From positions 7,349,501 to 7,413,500 of the forward strand of contig NC_091123.1 in assembly GCF_040183065.1 (NCBI RefSeq): a DNA stretch of 64,000 nt, read 5' to 3'. The notes beneath the pieces were generated by a model that was not told the DNA's origin, did no database searches, and was given only the letters and a program-made list of their open reading frames with translations. This document shows positions 12,022 to 22,500 of this stretch, in pieces. The stretch is from Periplaneta americana. Taxonomy: Eukaryota > Arthropoda > Insecta > Blattodea > Blattidae. Both the position numbers and the translations under genes were made by a program. How positions within the stretch are numbered: the stretch's first letter is position 1; the number at the start of each line of letters is the position of its first letter.

Positions 12022-15000
12022 GTGAAGAAGAACATGTACTCATATCTGAAAACATATTAATTTTAGGACCCAATTTTACTAGACATTTTTCTTGTTTTGA
12101 TGAATATTGCCATCTCTTAGAATATTGAATCCTTTTTTTTTTAAGTGGAAAACACATTGAACATATATGATGTGTACTAATATGTATTCATATATATGAA
12201 AATATTAATTTAGGACCCATGTTTATTTGACTGTTTTTCGTTGTTTCGATGAATACTACCAGTTTTTAGTATATCGAATGCTGTTTTTAAAACGGAAATC
12301 ACATTCAATATCTCTGTGATGGTGATGAACAAGCAATCACATTTCCGAAGTTATTAGTTTTAGGACTCATGTTTAGACTTTGTTTCTTTGCTGGATGAAT
12401 AAATGCTACGTCTCAAATTATTCAGTGCTTTTTGACATCCTGTATTTAGTGAGACTATTCTGACTTCTCTCACGTTAACAAAGTAAACAGTGTGAGTTAA
12501 CCTGTACTCCACGGTGGTCCACACCAGCCTCCTGAGAAACTCGGAGGTGTCCTCGTCCACGAACCGCAGCTTGAAGAAGCTCTGCAAGGCGGGACACACG
12601 AACATGGTGAGACTGGCCAGCCCCTTCCTGATGGAGAAGTCCATGACGCCCGCTATGTACTTCTTGTATTCGGAGTCCGGGTTCTCCAGAGAGTTGCCGT
12701 CGATGCCCAGGACGCAAGAGGAGATCACGTCCATGGTGTACCGCATGGTGGCGTCCCTCACAAGCACGGAGGAACCTGGGGACCGCGTGTTGAGTAAATT
12801 AGTTCATCCTGCCCAGCCTTCTGGAAAACATATGGCGCTTGTCTCTACTGGGCAAAAGGAAAGAAGGAAAGAAAGAGAAAGCGAGAAAGAAAAAAATTAC
12901 ATTAGTTTATGAATGGATAGTTGGGTAGGTAGAAAGAGAGACAAAGAGGCATGCGTACGGACGGACGGAGATAGTTATGTAGGTTGATAAGTAGACAGGT
13001 AGATAGCTAAGTAAATATATAGATAAGTAGCTAGATACATACCGTGTGAACCATAAGTAATGGCATTAGTTTCAGGAGGTTATTTTTTTAGATGTTTCAT
13101 ACAAAGCTTAATACAATTTTGCTCGTTTATACTTCCTTTTCGAGATGGAAATAGTTTTATATGAGAGATTTCATAGCGTATTTTAGGAAAGGAATTAATT
13201 TACTTCTCAATAAGCTCAGTGAGTTTAAGAGAGAAGTTTATTATGATTATGCATTATTCAACGAATTTTAATTTTGTCCTTTAAATATGCAGAAGTGCTG
13301 TACTATGCTGAAGTTTTCCGTGCAATCACGGATGATAGGAGGAGATCAGAACATTGTTTAGCACAGGGTGTCGGACATTTTGAACAATTACTATGGAGAG
13401 TGTACGTACATAAACAACACACATTTCTCAGAAAGTACCATTTTTGTTGCTTTGTGAGTAAATAATAAAAGTTAGAAAAAAAGTTTCAGTAAAAGTTGTT
13501 TCTTTCAATGACCCATGTTCTCATTTGAAATTTCGAAGCTGACCAAAGGTACCCCTACTTCCGGTTTGTTACGCGAAATGGTACTACCAGTAATCGATTC
13601 TTTACATAGGTTTTAGTTATCAAAATTTTTTACGAACAACCAGTATCATATAGTTTTCGAGAAAAAGGCTGATACGGGTGGTCTGAAACACCCAGTATAC
13701 AGTATATAAGTAGATGGTCAAGTACGTAAATAAGTAAGGAAGAAAACACATAAATATTGTGACAGCTGCAACGGGGTTCGAACACGCGTCCGACGAAACG
13801 ATGGTACGGGGAGCATCTGCATGCTGAAGGGCAGAGGGGGTGTATTACGTCAACGCGGCGAGGGGAGGTTGCGCGCGCAGCTGCTACTTGCGGAGTGAAG
13901 GGGGGACGGACCCTCTCGAATCGTCCAGAGGAGTCCGTCGAAGCGGAGATATCCAGATAATTCGAGAGAGCTATCTCTGGACACCCGTAGAAATTTCTCG
14001 TAACTAAGGTTTAGCTATAAAAGAAGAAACGCGAGCGAACTTGAGCAGTTTTCAGTCATTCAGCCAGTCAGTAAGGCAGTGCAGTTAAAGTCAGTGGAGA
14101 GCAAGCAGACAGTCTTGTGTAGCAGTGAAGCCAGCTTCGAGACCAGAGCGCGACTTGAGTTGTGTCCGTAACTGTGGAGCCTGAAGCCCGGAGTTCGAGT
14201 GCAGTGGAACGCAGTTGGGGGACCTGAGTTCGAGTACAGTGGACTGTTTCTGAAGGTCTGTGGTTCGAGATACTGTGAACTTGAGTGACTGAGCTAGAAG
14301 AACTGTGAACTGAGAACTGACCGTTCTGTGTTGTAAATAGTGCTTTGTAAATATTAAGTTAAGATTAACAGTTCATTGTTGTTCGTAATAGTCCAAGTAA
14401 ATTGTCATTGTCGTCTGTGGAGTGCACTAACGAATACTGTGTTACTGTGTGGAGAGCAAATCCTATTGTTGAGATAATAAAGTTACATTGTTGTCTAGTT
14501 TAAAAAGTTATAATATCAAGTAAGAAATAGAAAGCCAGTGAAGCAAGTAGATAAATGACTAGTTAACTGCTAGATATATTGGTAAGTGAACAGTTCATTG
14601 GATATTTAAGTATGTAGTTCAAGTGTTACTTAATAAAGTAGAAATTAGTTACTGTGCGTGGAACACAGACGAAGGACTGGATGCACAAACTCACAGATGC
14701 TCACACTGCAGAACTGATTACTGACCTGATCTCATGTACTCACCGTCAGCCGTTGTTTCTTCCAGCATACGAGTCAGTTGTATGGCGCAGGCTTCAACCT
14801 GTTCGAACATTTTCTTCGTCTTTCCAGCTGAGAAGGATGGCTCCAATTTCGTCCTTACGTGCCTCCATCGCTGTCCTTTCAACAGAGGAATACATTTCCC
14901 CATAAAGGGGTCGACTTTCTCATCAGCCGTCATAGCCCTGTCTATAAAATTGTGCGAATCCTTAATAAGAATATTCTTGACTAACTCCAAGTCCACCACC

Positions 15001-15266
15001 ACCAAACACGGCTGGTCGAAACAAAAGATCCCCACGTACGGTTTGTCCTGGTTTTCATCGTACACTTTCTTCAAGAAGAGTCCTATGTTTGTCTTCTGGA
15101 GGACTGTGTCCTTCAAGTTACCCACGAAGGGAATCGGTTTTAAGTATGGAATACCGAGTTTTTTCCAGAAATTAAAATTCCTGACCATGTAACAATATAG
15201 AGCGACGAGAATTAGAGTTAATAAGGCGATTGGATATAAAATTATCGATGCTAAGGTCACTTCCAT
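3528..15266 (-). CDS. Cytochrome P450, CYP6-like (copy 1), six exons, complete
   Basis: Microsomal haem monooxygenase of clan 3, probably oxidising xenobiotics or other hydrophobic substrates at the ER membrane with P450 reductase. Exons in transcript order: 15266-14744, 12775-12502, 6553-6459, 6244-6023, 4449-4186, 3694-3528. All junctions are GT...AG and the frame stays open (1545 nt, 514 aa), a usual length for the family. Seen: N-terminal hydrophobic anchor (residues about 5-28), a PYLKPIPFVGN proline hinge, helix C WRHVR, helix I AGFETSSTT, K-helix ETQR, FDPERF, haem loop FGDGPRKCLG and a final IRHT before TGA. The start codon follows CAAA and is the only Met before the anchor. CYP6 assignment is by recalled resemblance, not a search. 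Introns 2 and 4 are filled with mobile elements and repeats. Confidence 0.93.
4650..5590. repeat. Purine-rich minisatellite in intron 4 of P450 copy 1
   Basis: Nearly 1 kb of plus-strand purine-rich DNA built from variants of GGAATACAAGGAGAACAAG, irregular units of about 15-20 bp. In the P450 transcript it is CU-rich. The same array occupies the same intron in copy 2 (27975-28660) and copy 3 (41335-42270), so it predates the duplications. Long open frames on the minus strand here are composition artefacts. Confidence 0.85.
6324..6367. repeat. (TA)n microsatellite
   Basis: Pure TA array in intron 3 of P450 copy 1, between exons 3 and 4. It is missing from the matching intron of copy 2. Confidence 0.95.
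6672..6785. repeat. (ATT)n and (CTTT)n compound microsatellite
   Basis: An ATT array running directly into a CTTT/CT-rich array, at the start of the part of intron 2 that copy 2 does not share. Confidence 0.9.
7698..9062. mobile_element. Harbinger-like TIR element with a nested LINE
   Basis: Ends are inverted: GGCTGTGTCTCAAAGCT at the left and AGCTTTGAGACACGGCC at the right, flanked by TTA at 7695-7697 and 9063-9065. A 3-bp TTA duplication and GG-starting ends are typical of PIF/Harbinger. No transposase is seen. The LINE at 7984-8760 lies inside it, so the element is a MITE of roughly 580 bp enlarged by a later insertion. Confidence 0.75.
7984..8760 (-). mobile_element. 5'-truncated LINE (jockey/CR1-like), 3' part of RT ORF
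   Basis: Minus-strand frame 8728-8333 encodes the C-terminal region of a LINE reverse transcriptase, with LQRAHNLCVRFV, HNLNTRSRH and LWNSLPASIRD, typical of jockey/CR1-type elements. The 3' UTR includes the AAGGCCGTCAGGCCTT hairpin and ends near a TAG-triplet tail. Nested in the TIR element 7698-9062. Confidence 0.8.
9535..9919. mobile_element. Harbinger-like MITE, 385 bp
   Basis: Inverted ends AGGCTCATTCACAATG and CATTGTGCATGGGCCT, extending to about 30 bp, flanked by TTA at 9532-9534 and 9920-9922. No coding capacity. Confidence 0.8.
10363..10411. repeat. (AAT)n microsatellite
   Basis: AAT array of about 16 copies in intron 2 of P450 copy 1. Confidence 0.95.
10950..11110 (-). repeat. tRNA-derived SINE fragment
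   Basis: On the minus strand an A-box-like GGTCGAGGCGTTA is followed by a B-box GGGTTCCAATCCC, with TGATGTTCTCTCC beyond. The spacing fits a tRNA-derived SINE promoter; arms are too poorly paired for a tRNA. Confidence 0.6.
11619..12442. mobile_element. TIR element with TA target (mariner-like MITE) in intron 2
   Basis: CAGGGTGTTGAAGAAGC at the left is the inverted counterpart of AAAAAGC...ATCCTG at the right, each next to TA. Inside are several diverged units of about 130-150 bp, each with TTAGGACYCATGTTT and a TGATGAAT...ATTGAATGC block, plus a GAT microsatellite (11984-12020). Copy 2 keeps only the right part (about 34735-34954). The lone left end at 49483 belongs to the same family. Confidence 0.6.
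12950..13040. repeat. Degenerate GATA/GGTA simple repeat
   Basis: Runs of GATAGNTAGGTA-type tetranucleotides in intron 1 of copy 1; intron 1 of copy 2 has the same kind of sequence at 35440-35510 and 36090-36330. Confidence 0.7.
13364..13695. mobile_element. Short TIR element (MITE), about 330 bp
   Basis: Left end CAGGGTGTCGGACATTTT; right end inverted, GGTCTGAAACACCCAG. Related ends to other CAGGGTGT elements in the window. No ORF. Confidence 0.5.
13758..14512 (+). mobile_element. Solo LTR of an LTR retrotransposon (fossil)
   Basis: About 755 bp beginning TGTGACAGC, with a TATAAAA box near 14015 and an AATAAA near 14477, and no internal region. It is flanked by ATAT (or AATAT) on both sides. 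P450 copy 2 shows the unoccupied site (near 36445), so the insertion is younger than the gene duplication, or was lost from copy 2. Gypsy-like family is a guess from layout. GC and CpG content are clearly higher than the surrounding intron. Confidence 0.65.
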
Positions 15267-15401
15267 TTTGGTATGGAAATGTTAATGTGATGTTTGTGAC
15301 AGGATCAGAGTTCCCTCTTCTGTAGAATAATGAAATGTGAAAGGATTAAACGTAGAATTTCAGCTGCACTTGCATAGGAGTAATGCAGTACGTGGACTCG
15401 A

Positions 15402-15417
15402 GATAACCAGGGTTATC
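15402..15417. promoter_or_regulatory. Palindromic GATA pair upstream of P450 copy 1
   Basis: GATAACCAGGGTTATC, an inverted pair of GATA cores, about 140 bp upstream of the start codon. The same place in copy 2 (37337-37352) reads GATAAGCAGGGTTATC, so both GATA cores are kept and one arm base differs. GATA factors control many gut and fat-body detoxification genes in insects; binding here is inference. No convincing TATA box was found. Confidence 0.35.
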
Positions 15418-15889
15418 TGTATGTGTGAACTGTATGAACTGTATGACAGTTATTATTTGCCGTCAGATCGAACAGATAAAAAACACGACCTTCTCGTAGA
15501 AGGTCGATTTTTTTCATGGATTCCAGATATCAAATAAGGAGACACGTATTGTTTTATTTCCGCAATTATTAAGTATTAGTGTAGTTATAAGTATTTGAAA
15601 TTACGCAAATTATGCGCGCGTTCTTACATAACATCACTTGGATCTCTGTGTTTATATAGACCTATAGTTGAGATTTCGGGCTCGGCGCATTTGAGAGACT
15701 AAATACAATACTTTTTATTACTTTAGGCCTATTACAAATAAATTTAAAATGTAGCTCAATTTTTTTATCATTTATTTTTCAAAGCAAAATTACTACATTA
15801 AATAGAGAAGTTTGAAAAACCTTAAAAATAAATAAATAAATGGACTTGTTCCCTGATTATTATCTGTAAACTACTGCATTTAAAAATGT

Positions 15890-16070
15890 AGGATCTGCAT
15901 ACATACATTTGCAACAATTTATTTTCCGAAGGCATGCACGCGCTCGCGATCTCCAGCTAATGAACCATTTGCGGCCGTAGGCCTACACGATACACGTGTG
16001 CTAGAAGGCTGTGCGCGGAAAGTTTTACGAACTCCTCCGTTGCATATTATAACTGATGTGGCCACACTAC
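15890..16070. promoter_or_regulatory. Conserved CpG-bearing block upstream of P450 copy 1
   Basis: About 180 bp that match 37797-37990 upstream of copy 2 with only a handful of differences, although DNA on both sides has diverged more. It contains CACGCGCTCGCG (an XRE-like GCGTG core on the minus strand), ACACGTGTGC (E-box) and a GCGGCCG. AhR-type factors acting on GCGTG cores are known to regulate insect P450s. The block may be an upstream control region, or simply a younger shared repeat. Confidence 0.35.
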
Positions 16071-16393
16071 ATCATTGTGCTGCTTATGATTAGGTTTTTC
16101 TCCAGGGCGGTTGTTTGTGCGCTTTCAATCGGAGACCTCCGGTTGTCTCCGATTGATGCCACGCGGGTTGCATATGTGCTGCGGCGCAGACATACATTTT
16201 CCGTTAAGCATTCGTTTAATCGGATCAGGTAGTGATTCGAGTCCGCTGACGTCCGCGTATCTTTTATATAATTTGTAATTTTTTGTTGTTTATTTTATCT
16301 TTTTTATTTACCTCTCTCTCTCTCTTTCTTCGGCTCTTCTTTTTTTCTTATTTTGCCTGAAGTTCTATGTTAGCTGACAGATTTTTTTTCTAA

Positions 16394-17005
16394 ATAATTT
16401 CGAGGGAAAAATTGTTCCGGAGCCGGGTATCGAACCCGGGACCTTTGGTTTAACGTACCAACGCTCTACCACTGAGCTACTCGGGAACTCTAACCGACAC
16501 CGATCCAATTTTTCCCTCTATATCCACAGACCTCAAAGTAGGCTGACAAACGTCAAGCAACCAACTTCGAGTGCACACTAACTCCGTGTGACTTAAATTG
16601 TGGTTTTCTGTTAACGAACAGTGACGTGTATTATGCAAATCAAGATTTTCAGGTATAACTCCCTGTAAAGTTGATTTGAATAATTTCGAGGGAAAAATTG
16701 TTCCGGAGCCGGGTATCGAATACACGTCACTGTTCGTTAACAGAAAACCACAATTTAAGTCACACGGAGTTAGTGTGCACTCGAAGTTGGTTGCTTGACG
16801 TTTGTCAGCCTACTTTGAGGTCTGTGGATATAGAGGGAAAAATTGGATCGGTGTCGGTTAGAGTTCCCGAGTAGCTCAGTGGTAGAGCGTTGGTACGTTA
16901 AACCAAAGGTCCCGGGTTCGATACCCGGCTCCGGAACAATTTTTCCCTCGAAATTATTCAAATCAACTTTACAGGGAGTTATACCTGAAAATCTTGATTT
17001 GCAGA
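16394..17005. repeat. Inverted pair of tRNA-Asn-like repeats
   Basis: Two opposed copies of a repeat of about 290 bp. Each carries a near-complete tRNA cloverleaf: plus strand 16863-16937 and minus strand 16488-16414. D-arm GCTC/GAGC, a 5-bp anticodon stem (TTGGT/ACCAA), T-arm CCGGG/CCCGG and an acceptor stem with 6 of 7 pairs; loop ACGTTAA would give anticodon GTT (Asn), but position 33 is C, not T. The centre (16634-16719) repeats the element's end in inverted order, which implies that units were once tandem. Confidence 0.75.
16863..16937 (+). tRNA. tRNA-Asn(GTT)-like sequence within a repeat, probably not functional
   Basis: Folds into a cloverleaf with intact A-box (TAGCTCAGTGGTAGAGC) and B-box (GGTTCGATACC). 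C at position 33 and one acceptor mismatch, plus its place inside a duplicated repeat, argue for a SINE-type head rather than a working tRNA gene. The opposed copy is 16414-16488 on the minus strand. Confidence 0.4.
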
Positions 17006-17880
17006 TTTTTTTATAGTTTAGAAATTCATAGTATATGTGGAAAAGCGTATTAATTTAAGTCAATGATCAAATTAATAACATTAAAATTAACTGAAAACTA
17101 ACGCAGAAGTAAAGCTTTTCAGTAGGTAATGTAAACATTTATAATTTTCCTGGAAATACTTGTTTATTCACAAACAGTTTTTGTCAATTATTATTCTAAT
17201 CGGTTTAGTTTAACGTAAAATATATTAAGGGAGTTTCAGAATGGAACAAAAGAAACGTGTGGCATCAATGGATTAAAGTTTACTGTCCAAAATAATTTAT
17301 TCAGATTCTTCACCGGACAGGATTGTGATTATTGTGTTAAAGGGTGCCAGTATTCAAATTTTGAACTGTCTCTTCTAAAACGCGTCACTCTTCCTCTGTA
17401 ATAAAACATATATAAGCTGATATCAACTTAAGGGTAATCGTAATTATATTATTACCACACGTTTATTTAGTTTGAGAATGAAACTCAATATTTTAATCTA
17501 AACATTAAAATATAATTCAAGTTGCCTTTTACATATTCCATATAAGTTATATAGGCCTATGTTTTTATTGCCTCGAAAGTTACATTTTATAGAAATTTCA
17601 AGACTTTCTTCTAGACTGTGGAACTTTGGAACAATAGCACAATATGCTGGATCAATCTTAGAGGGTCCTTTTTTTTCTGAAATTCTTCTCCTTTTTCAAT
17701 TTTTCATTCGCAATGTTACTCTATCTACACATCAAACCACGAAATTATTTATTAGAACTTTTATATATAAATCAAAGTAAACACGCTTTTCAAAAGAGTT
17801 CAAAAGTGTTTTGAACAGTTAAATTTACTTATTTGAAAAAAGTGACGATTGCCGAAAAGTGTGAGAGAAATTCACCCACA
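17005..17880. other. AT-rich interior of the hAT relic
   Basis: No convincing coding signal; it lies between the nested tRNA-like palindrome and the recognisable transposase traces. Confidence 0.4.
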
Positions 17881-19033
17881 TCTGGGGTCTTATAAATTCC
17901 TACTTTCACTGTAAGTTTCAAGCTGTGCGTACTACAACCTAGATGGCAAAAATTTAATTTTTTTAACGGCAGCAACCATATTTGGGGCATTGTCTGTGAC
18001 AGTGGGAGAAACTCTGTTGTTTAGTCCCCATGAATTAATGACTTGAATTCAACCAGCAATTTTGTCGGTTGGATGACTTCCCTTGATGATGGATAAGTCC
18101 AAAGAACAGAAGTTAATTGTTACTGTTAACGTATCCATCTTACCTGTTGGAGGACCAACAATTTTTTAAGTCCTTTAATTCCGTTCGCAGTTTATTCTGA
18201 ACGCTGTCGTATAAGTCGCATAATATAACTTGCAATCTTCACGTAAAAGTAGACACCAATTGAAAAAAGCAACTAAGAACCCTGGTTAGTTAAATGATAA
18301 TGAATAGTTTTTTATGTTTTCTGCACACTATCACAATGTTTTTATCATGTAAACCACGTGATCTATTTACTTAGACTACATGAGAAAAAATGTTACGACA
18401 CTGCAGTGAATATCTTGGGTTTAAACCCTTGACGAGATATTTAAATCCGGCATCTTTGACCTCGCTGAGTGGTTGCATATCATTGGACATAAACTGAATT
18501 AAAAGTTCATCCAATTTAACATTTTCAGCACTGTTCGACAGTTGTGCTGAGTGTACGAGCTGCTGTCCAACATATTGTCGGCGCTTTCTTCAAGTTCGCG
18601 ATTTTGCGATCGCTTCAAATGGTCTAACAAATTCGAAGTCCCGCTACCCTTAGAGTAAATTCGCCCACAAAATTCACAGCGTGCGACTTTGTTATTATCT
18701 TCAACTAAATTGTAGAATTTCCATGCGACGGATATTCGATTTGGTGCCATTTTATTCCATTCCAACTACCCTCAGTCCGTACGCGCCGGTCGTCCTTGGG
18801 CTCTACGTCCTCCAACTTCGCTTCGCTCCGAACCACCGCGTCCCTCCGTATGTTACCTGTTCCTCCTACGATAGTATCGGAGATCACCGGTGGAGAGCTT
18901 TATTCGTAATCTCCGATTCCTCCGCGGTAGTAGTCACCCCGATGAGCAGCACTACTACACAACAAATGCATGCATGCATCAAATGATTAATACCTTAAGG
19001 AACAGTAAACGTCTTATCTAAATTTATTTTATT

Positions 19034-20015
19034 ACTAGCCGTACCCGTGCGCTCCGCTGCACCCGTTAGAAATAAATATAAAGTAATTATATAATTAAAA
19101 TAGGGCATTTGATCCAGGGATCATTCGTGTTTGATAGAAGGACAAATCGTTTATTATGTTACTTAATTTAAATTTAATTAAAAAATTAAAATGCGATCAT
19201 TTTGATCCAGAGACCACTCATTTGGTCATAAAAATTAGTTTAGGAAATACAGGAAACGAATATACAGAATAGCCTATCAAGTTTTCTGTGCATAAGAATA
19301 TATTTTAATCTTACCTGTCCTCGATTCACTCAGAAGTTACTATGAAAACATTATAGCATTATGTCCATCTAGAGAAACTACACTTTCCAATGCTGAATTA
19401 GTAATTAATTATACAAATCGGTTAATTAAGCTTCTGATATTACTTCATAGAAACGCAGAAACATTATCTATAGGCTATCTTTCATAGCTTTCGATTGTTG
19501 CTGTCCAAGGCCCCTTATAGACGAAGTCATTTGTTTTTTAATTCATTACACGGCCTTAGATGGCAGTTATTTTAATTTTAAAACTCATTTATCTCATTAA
19601 ATATCAGTCCTATCAAAATTTTCAAAGAATAAAACTTATCGGAAATGATTTTTAAAGAAATTTTTATTATGTAACATTTTTCATATAAATCAATAATAAG
19701 CGAGATATTTCGATTTATTTAATTCAGGCCCCCTTATAACCCCCCTTTTAAATAATGTATTTTGAATGCCATATAGCCTATAATCTAAGTTACGACGAAC
19801 TTAATTTATATTCCAATTTTCATCGAAATCCGTTCAGCCATTATCGCGTGAAAAGGTAACAAACATACAGACAGACAGACAGACATACAAACAAAAATGT
19901 CAAAAAAGCGATTTTCGGTTTCAGGGTGGTTAATTATATATGTTAGGACCAATTATTTTTGGAAAATCGAAAATTACCAGAAAAATTTCGGCTACAGATT
20001 TATTATTAGTATAGA
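19034..20015 (+). mobile_element. Non-autonomous RTE-like retroelement
   Basis: About 0.98 kb present in unit 1 but absent from unit 2 (join near 38058). It begins TAGCCGTACCCGTGCGCTCC and ends with TTATTAGTATAGAT. Near the 3' end, CATCGAAATCCGTTCAGCC and AAAGGTAACAAACATACAGAC are the kind of 3' UTR seen in many arthropod RTE-type elements. No ORF. Confidence 0.6.
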
Positions 20016-20249
20016 TTTTCAGTTCAGCTAAGAAGGAGCCCTTAACGATTCTGTATGTTTATTCTGTACTATATAGTCAAGTGTTAACGATAGCAAGGCT
20101 GGGTAAGGCAATAAACTTCGTGAAGATAAACAGATGGCCGAAGACAAAATATAGAAGAGAAAAATAATCGGTCAGGGTTTGAATTTCATGGAGTGAAGTT
20201 CTGTGTGTCGAATATTAACGCTTGTGACGTGACTTCTACAATACGAGTG

Positions 20250-20617
20250 ACGGTAAAGATCGCATAATATATAACCAGTTTTTAAATCCATTTGACCTTC
20301 CTAATCACGGTTTAAAAGAGAAAAGTACACTAAGTCGCGTAAGTCGCGATTTATTGATAAAGCTCAATTTAGTGGAGTCTTTGAATGTGCGAATATGTGG
20401 TTCGTGCCGTAAAAATGTCTATCTTCCGGATAGGTCACGTGAAATTATATGTGAAGCCGGTAGTTGTTGTGATATTAATAAACATGAACGTAATGAAAGT
20501 AGTGCGGACAAAGAAAGTGATAATTCCAGTTCTGGTACATTAAAATTACATTATTTAATTCCTTTGGCAAAAACTGAAGTTTCAGTAAAACAATTTTCTT
20601 TCGAGAAAGAAGGTTAG
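20250..20617 (+). other. ORF fragment with a CxxC zinc-binding-like motif, shared by both units
   Basis: A reading frame in which NPFDLPNHGLKEK is followed by VRICGSCRKNVYLP, then an acidic, serine-rich tail. The arrangement resembles the N-terminus of a widespread insect repeat-encoded protein family whose role I cannot name. Unit 2 (38330-38500) has a shorter, disrupted version. Probably transposon-derived, not a host gene. Confidence 0.4.
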
Positions 20618-20639
20618 CAAGTGAAAATTTAAGGTACAG

Positions 20640-22064
20640 AGTGAATGAAAACAGACGTTTAAATTGCAAAATGTACAAATATTTGAAGATATCATAATAA
20701 GTGAATACAAGTGTAAGTTAGCAGTGTTTCCTCGGGCGACTTGATCCGTACTGTGTGTAATGTTGTAACGTTCACTGGATCATCCAGTGCTGATAAATCT
20801 CCCAGCGCGCAGTCAGCTCTTCTCGTCCAATGGTGCTGCGCCGGTCTGCTACGCATTGTTTTGTAAATAATTAAATTTCCATTAAACTATTAGAGATCCC
20901 ATTGTGATTTTTCCTGGATTTATTAGGAATACTTCAGTGTACTTAGTGGCCATTTTTGCATATTTTTAATACGGCTATTTGACATTCATATCTAACTTTA
21001 AAAAAATTGAATCATAAAAAATATTTGTAATAATTACATTAAAATCAGTTAGTAAATATTTAACAAAAGACAGTATTTCAAGCTTTCATTTTCAGTCTTC
21101 AAAAATATTTTAACATATTATGCTCAAAATATGACGCTTTAAATTTTGCATTGTGCGACATTTTTAACGAATTTTAACATGTAATATTTTAAAAACATGT
21201 GGACTTAGGAGGAAATAAAAATATGCTTGTTAGTTTATTAGATCGATAGAGTTGGTAAAAAAAATATAAACGCAATCAGGAGTATGAAGGTCAAAATTTT
21301 TACAATTTTGTGAGATTTGACGTGGAATGTGTGCAAGTAGGCGTACGTAATACTCGAATGATGACGTACTCACGCGGGTTTTATTGACCTTGTCTGGCAT
21401 ATGCGGTAGTAATTTTTCTGTTGTCGGTGGCAGTGAAGTTCAGTTATAGAATGGCTCTGGTAAAAATGTGTCGAACAGAGGCGCTATTTGTGAGGGGGAC
21501 AATGTTGGGCAGTTGGCCCCTCCTGAATTTAAGATTAAAAAATTAATAATTGAGTAGTACTACCAAAAAATATGTGAGAATTGAACGTTTAATGTTAAAA
21601 TATTGGTTCCACTTCCATAAAAGTTGAAGAAATAAATGAGGTTTGTTGGGATTAATTCAAGGAAATAGGAGTTTACTTATAAGACAACATCTCAACCTTA
21701 AAAAGTAAATTTTACAGGAGAAGGTTTTATCTGCATTATTCATTTCTGAATTATATTTTATTAACATGTTTTAGGTTATAGTTTTACATAGTAATTTTTG
21801 GGAATCAATGAAAAGATATGTTCTTTTTTGTGAAGTTTTAAAAGGCGTTCCTTATTTATGGTTTACAAGACCAATATTTTTATTAAATTATTAAAACGAA
21901 TGATAATGATTTTTTCTATTACATTCTGCATATATATCTCATATTTTAAATTTTGTGTTGTGTTGAATACAAAAAAATAACGCGTATTTAAGCTTGACTT
22001 GGCGTGTTGTTTTTATTTTAGCTCTTCTTTGCTGTACTGAATTAAATTTTGCTTCAATACTAAA

Positions 22065-22104
<40 letters not shown>

Positions 22105-22500
22105 CATCATAGTTTATTTCTAGAACAAAGATGAGTTACATATTTTTTACATATAAAAATCGCTCTAGCGCTCCGAGAAAAAACAGGCTACATACTCGTG
22201 ATCATGTGGCATTCCACAAAATTTTAAGACATTTTATTAATTAACATAGTAAAATGTAAAAAGATAAAAAGGAAAACTCATATAATTATTACAGTAATTA
22301 AAACTATGCTATACTTTCTCCATAAATAATAATTTTAGTTGATTTTTTTAAAATAAGGAGGATTAGCAAATTGAATGTTTGGTACTTTAACTTTATCTCA
22401 TTGTAGAGCCTTGAACCGAAGTTCTTCCTGTGATTATAAGCTACAGTTCTGGTACATAACATCATAAAAATAGTCTAGTGATCCTAGTGGTTTTCTTTTC
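20640..22500. other. AT-rich spacer, no gene seen
   Basis: Contains an AAT microsatellite (22069-22104) and a block at 21477-21635 matching 38513-38652 in unit 2. Positions 20484-21475 have no counterpart in unit 2. Otherwise unrecognised. Confidence 0.5.

Larger units (their letters stand above)
16074..18953 (-). mobile_element. Degraded hAT transposon with BED finger
   Basis: Ends are inverted (TTGTGCTGCTTAT at left; AGTGCTGCTCATC read from the right) and flanked by 8-bp sites ACTACATC and ACTACACA; copy 2 shows the empty site ACTACAGA at about 37982-37989. On the minus strand 18765-18600 encodes a BED-type finger (ARCEFCGRIYSKGSG...LLDHLKR) and 18500-18370 encodes a hAT-like block with DMQPLSEV-type residues in another frame. 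The ORF is broken by several stops and frameshifts and the second zinc-ligand histidine of the finger is not evident. A tRNA-like palindrome is nested at 16394-17005. Confidence 0.75.

Noticed and set aside
12514-12912. Plus-strand frame of 132 codons (and 35028-35312)
   Set aside because: Antisense to P450 exon 2.
14734-15192. Plus-strand 152-codon frame (and its twin at 36669-37127)
   Set aside because: It is antisense to P450 exon 1 and explained by the codon composition of the real gene.
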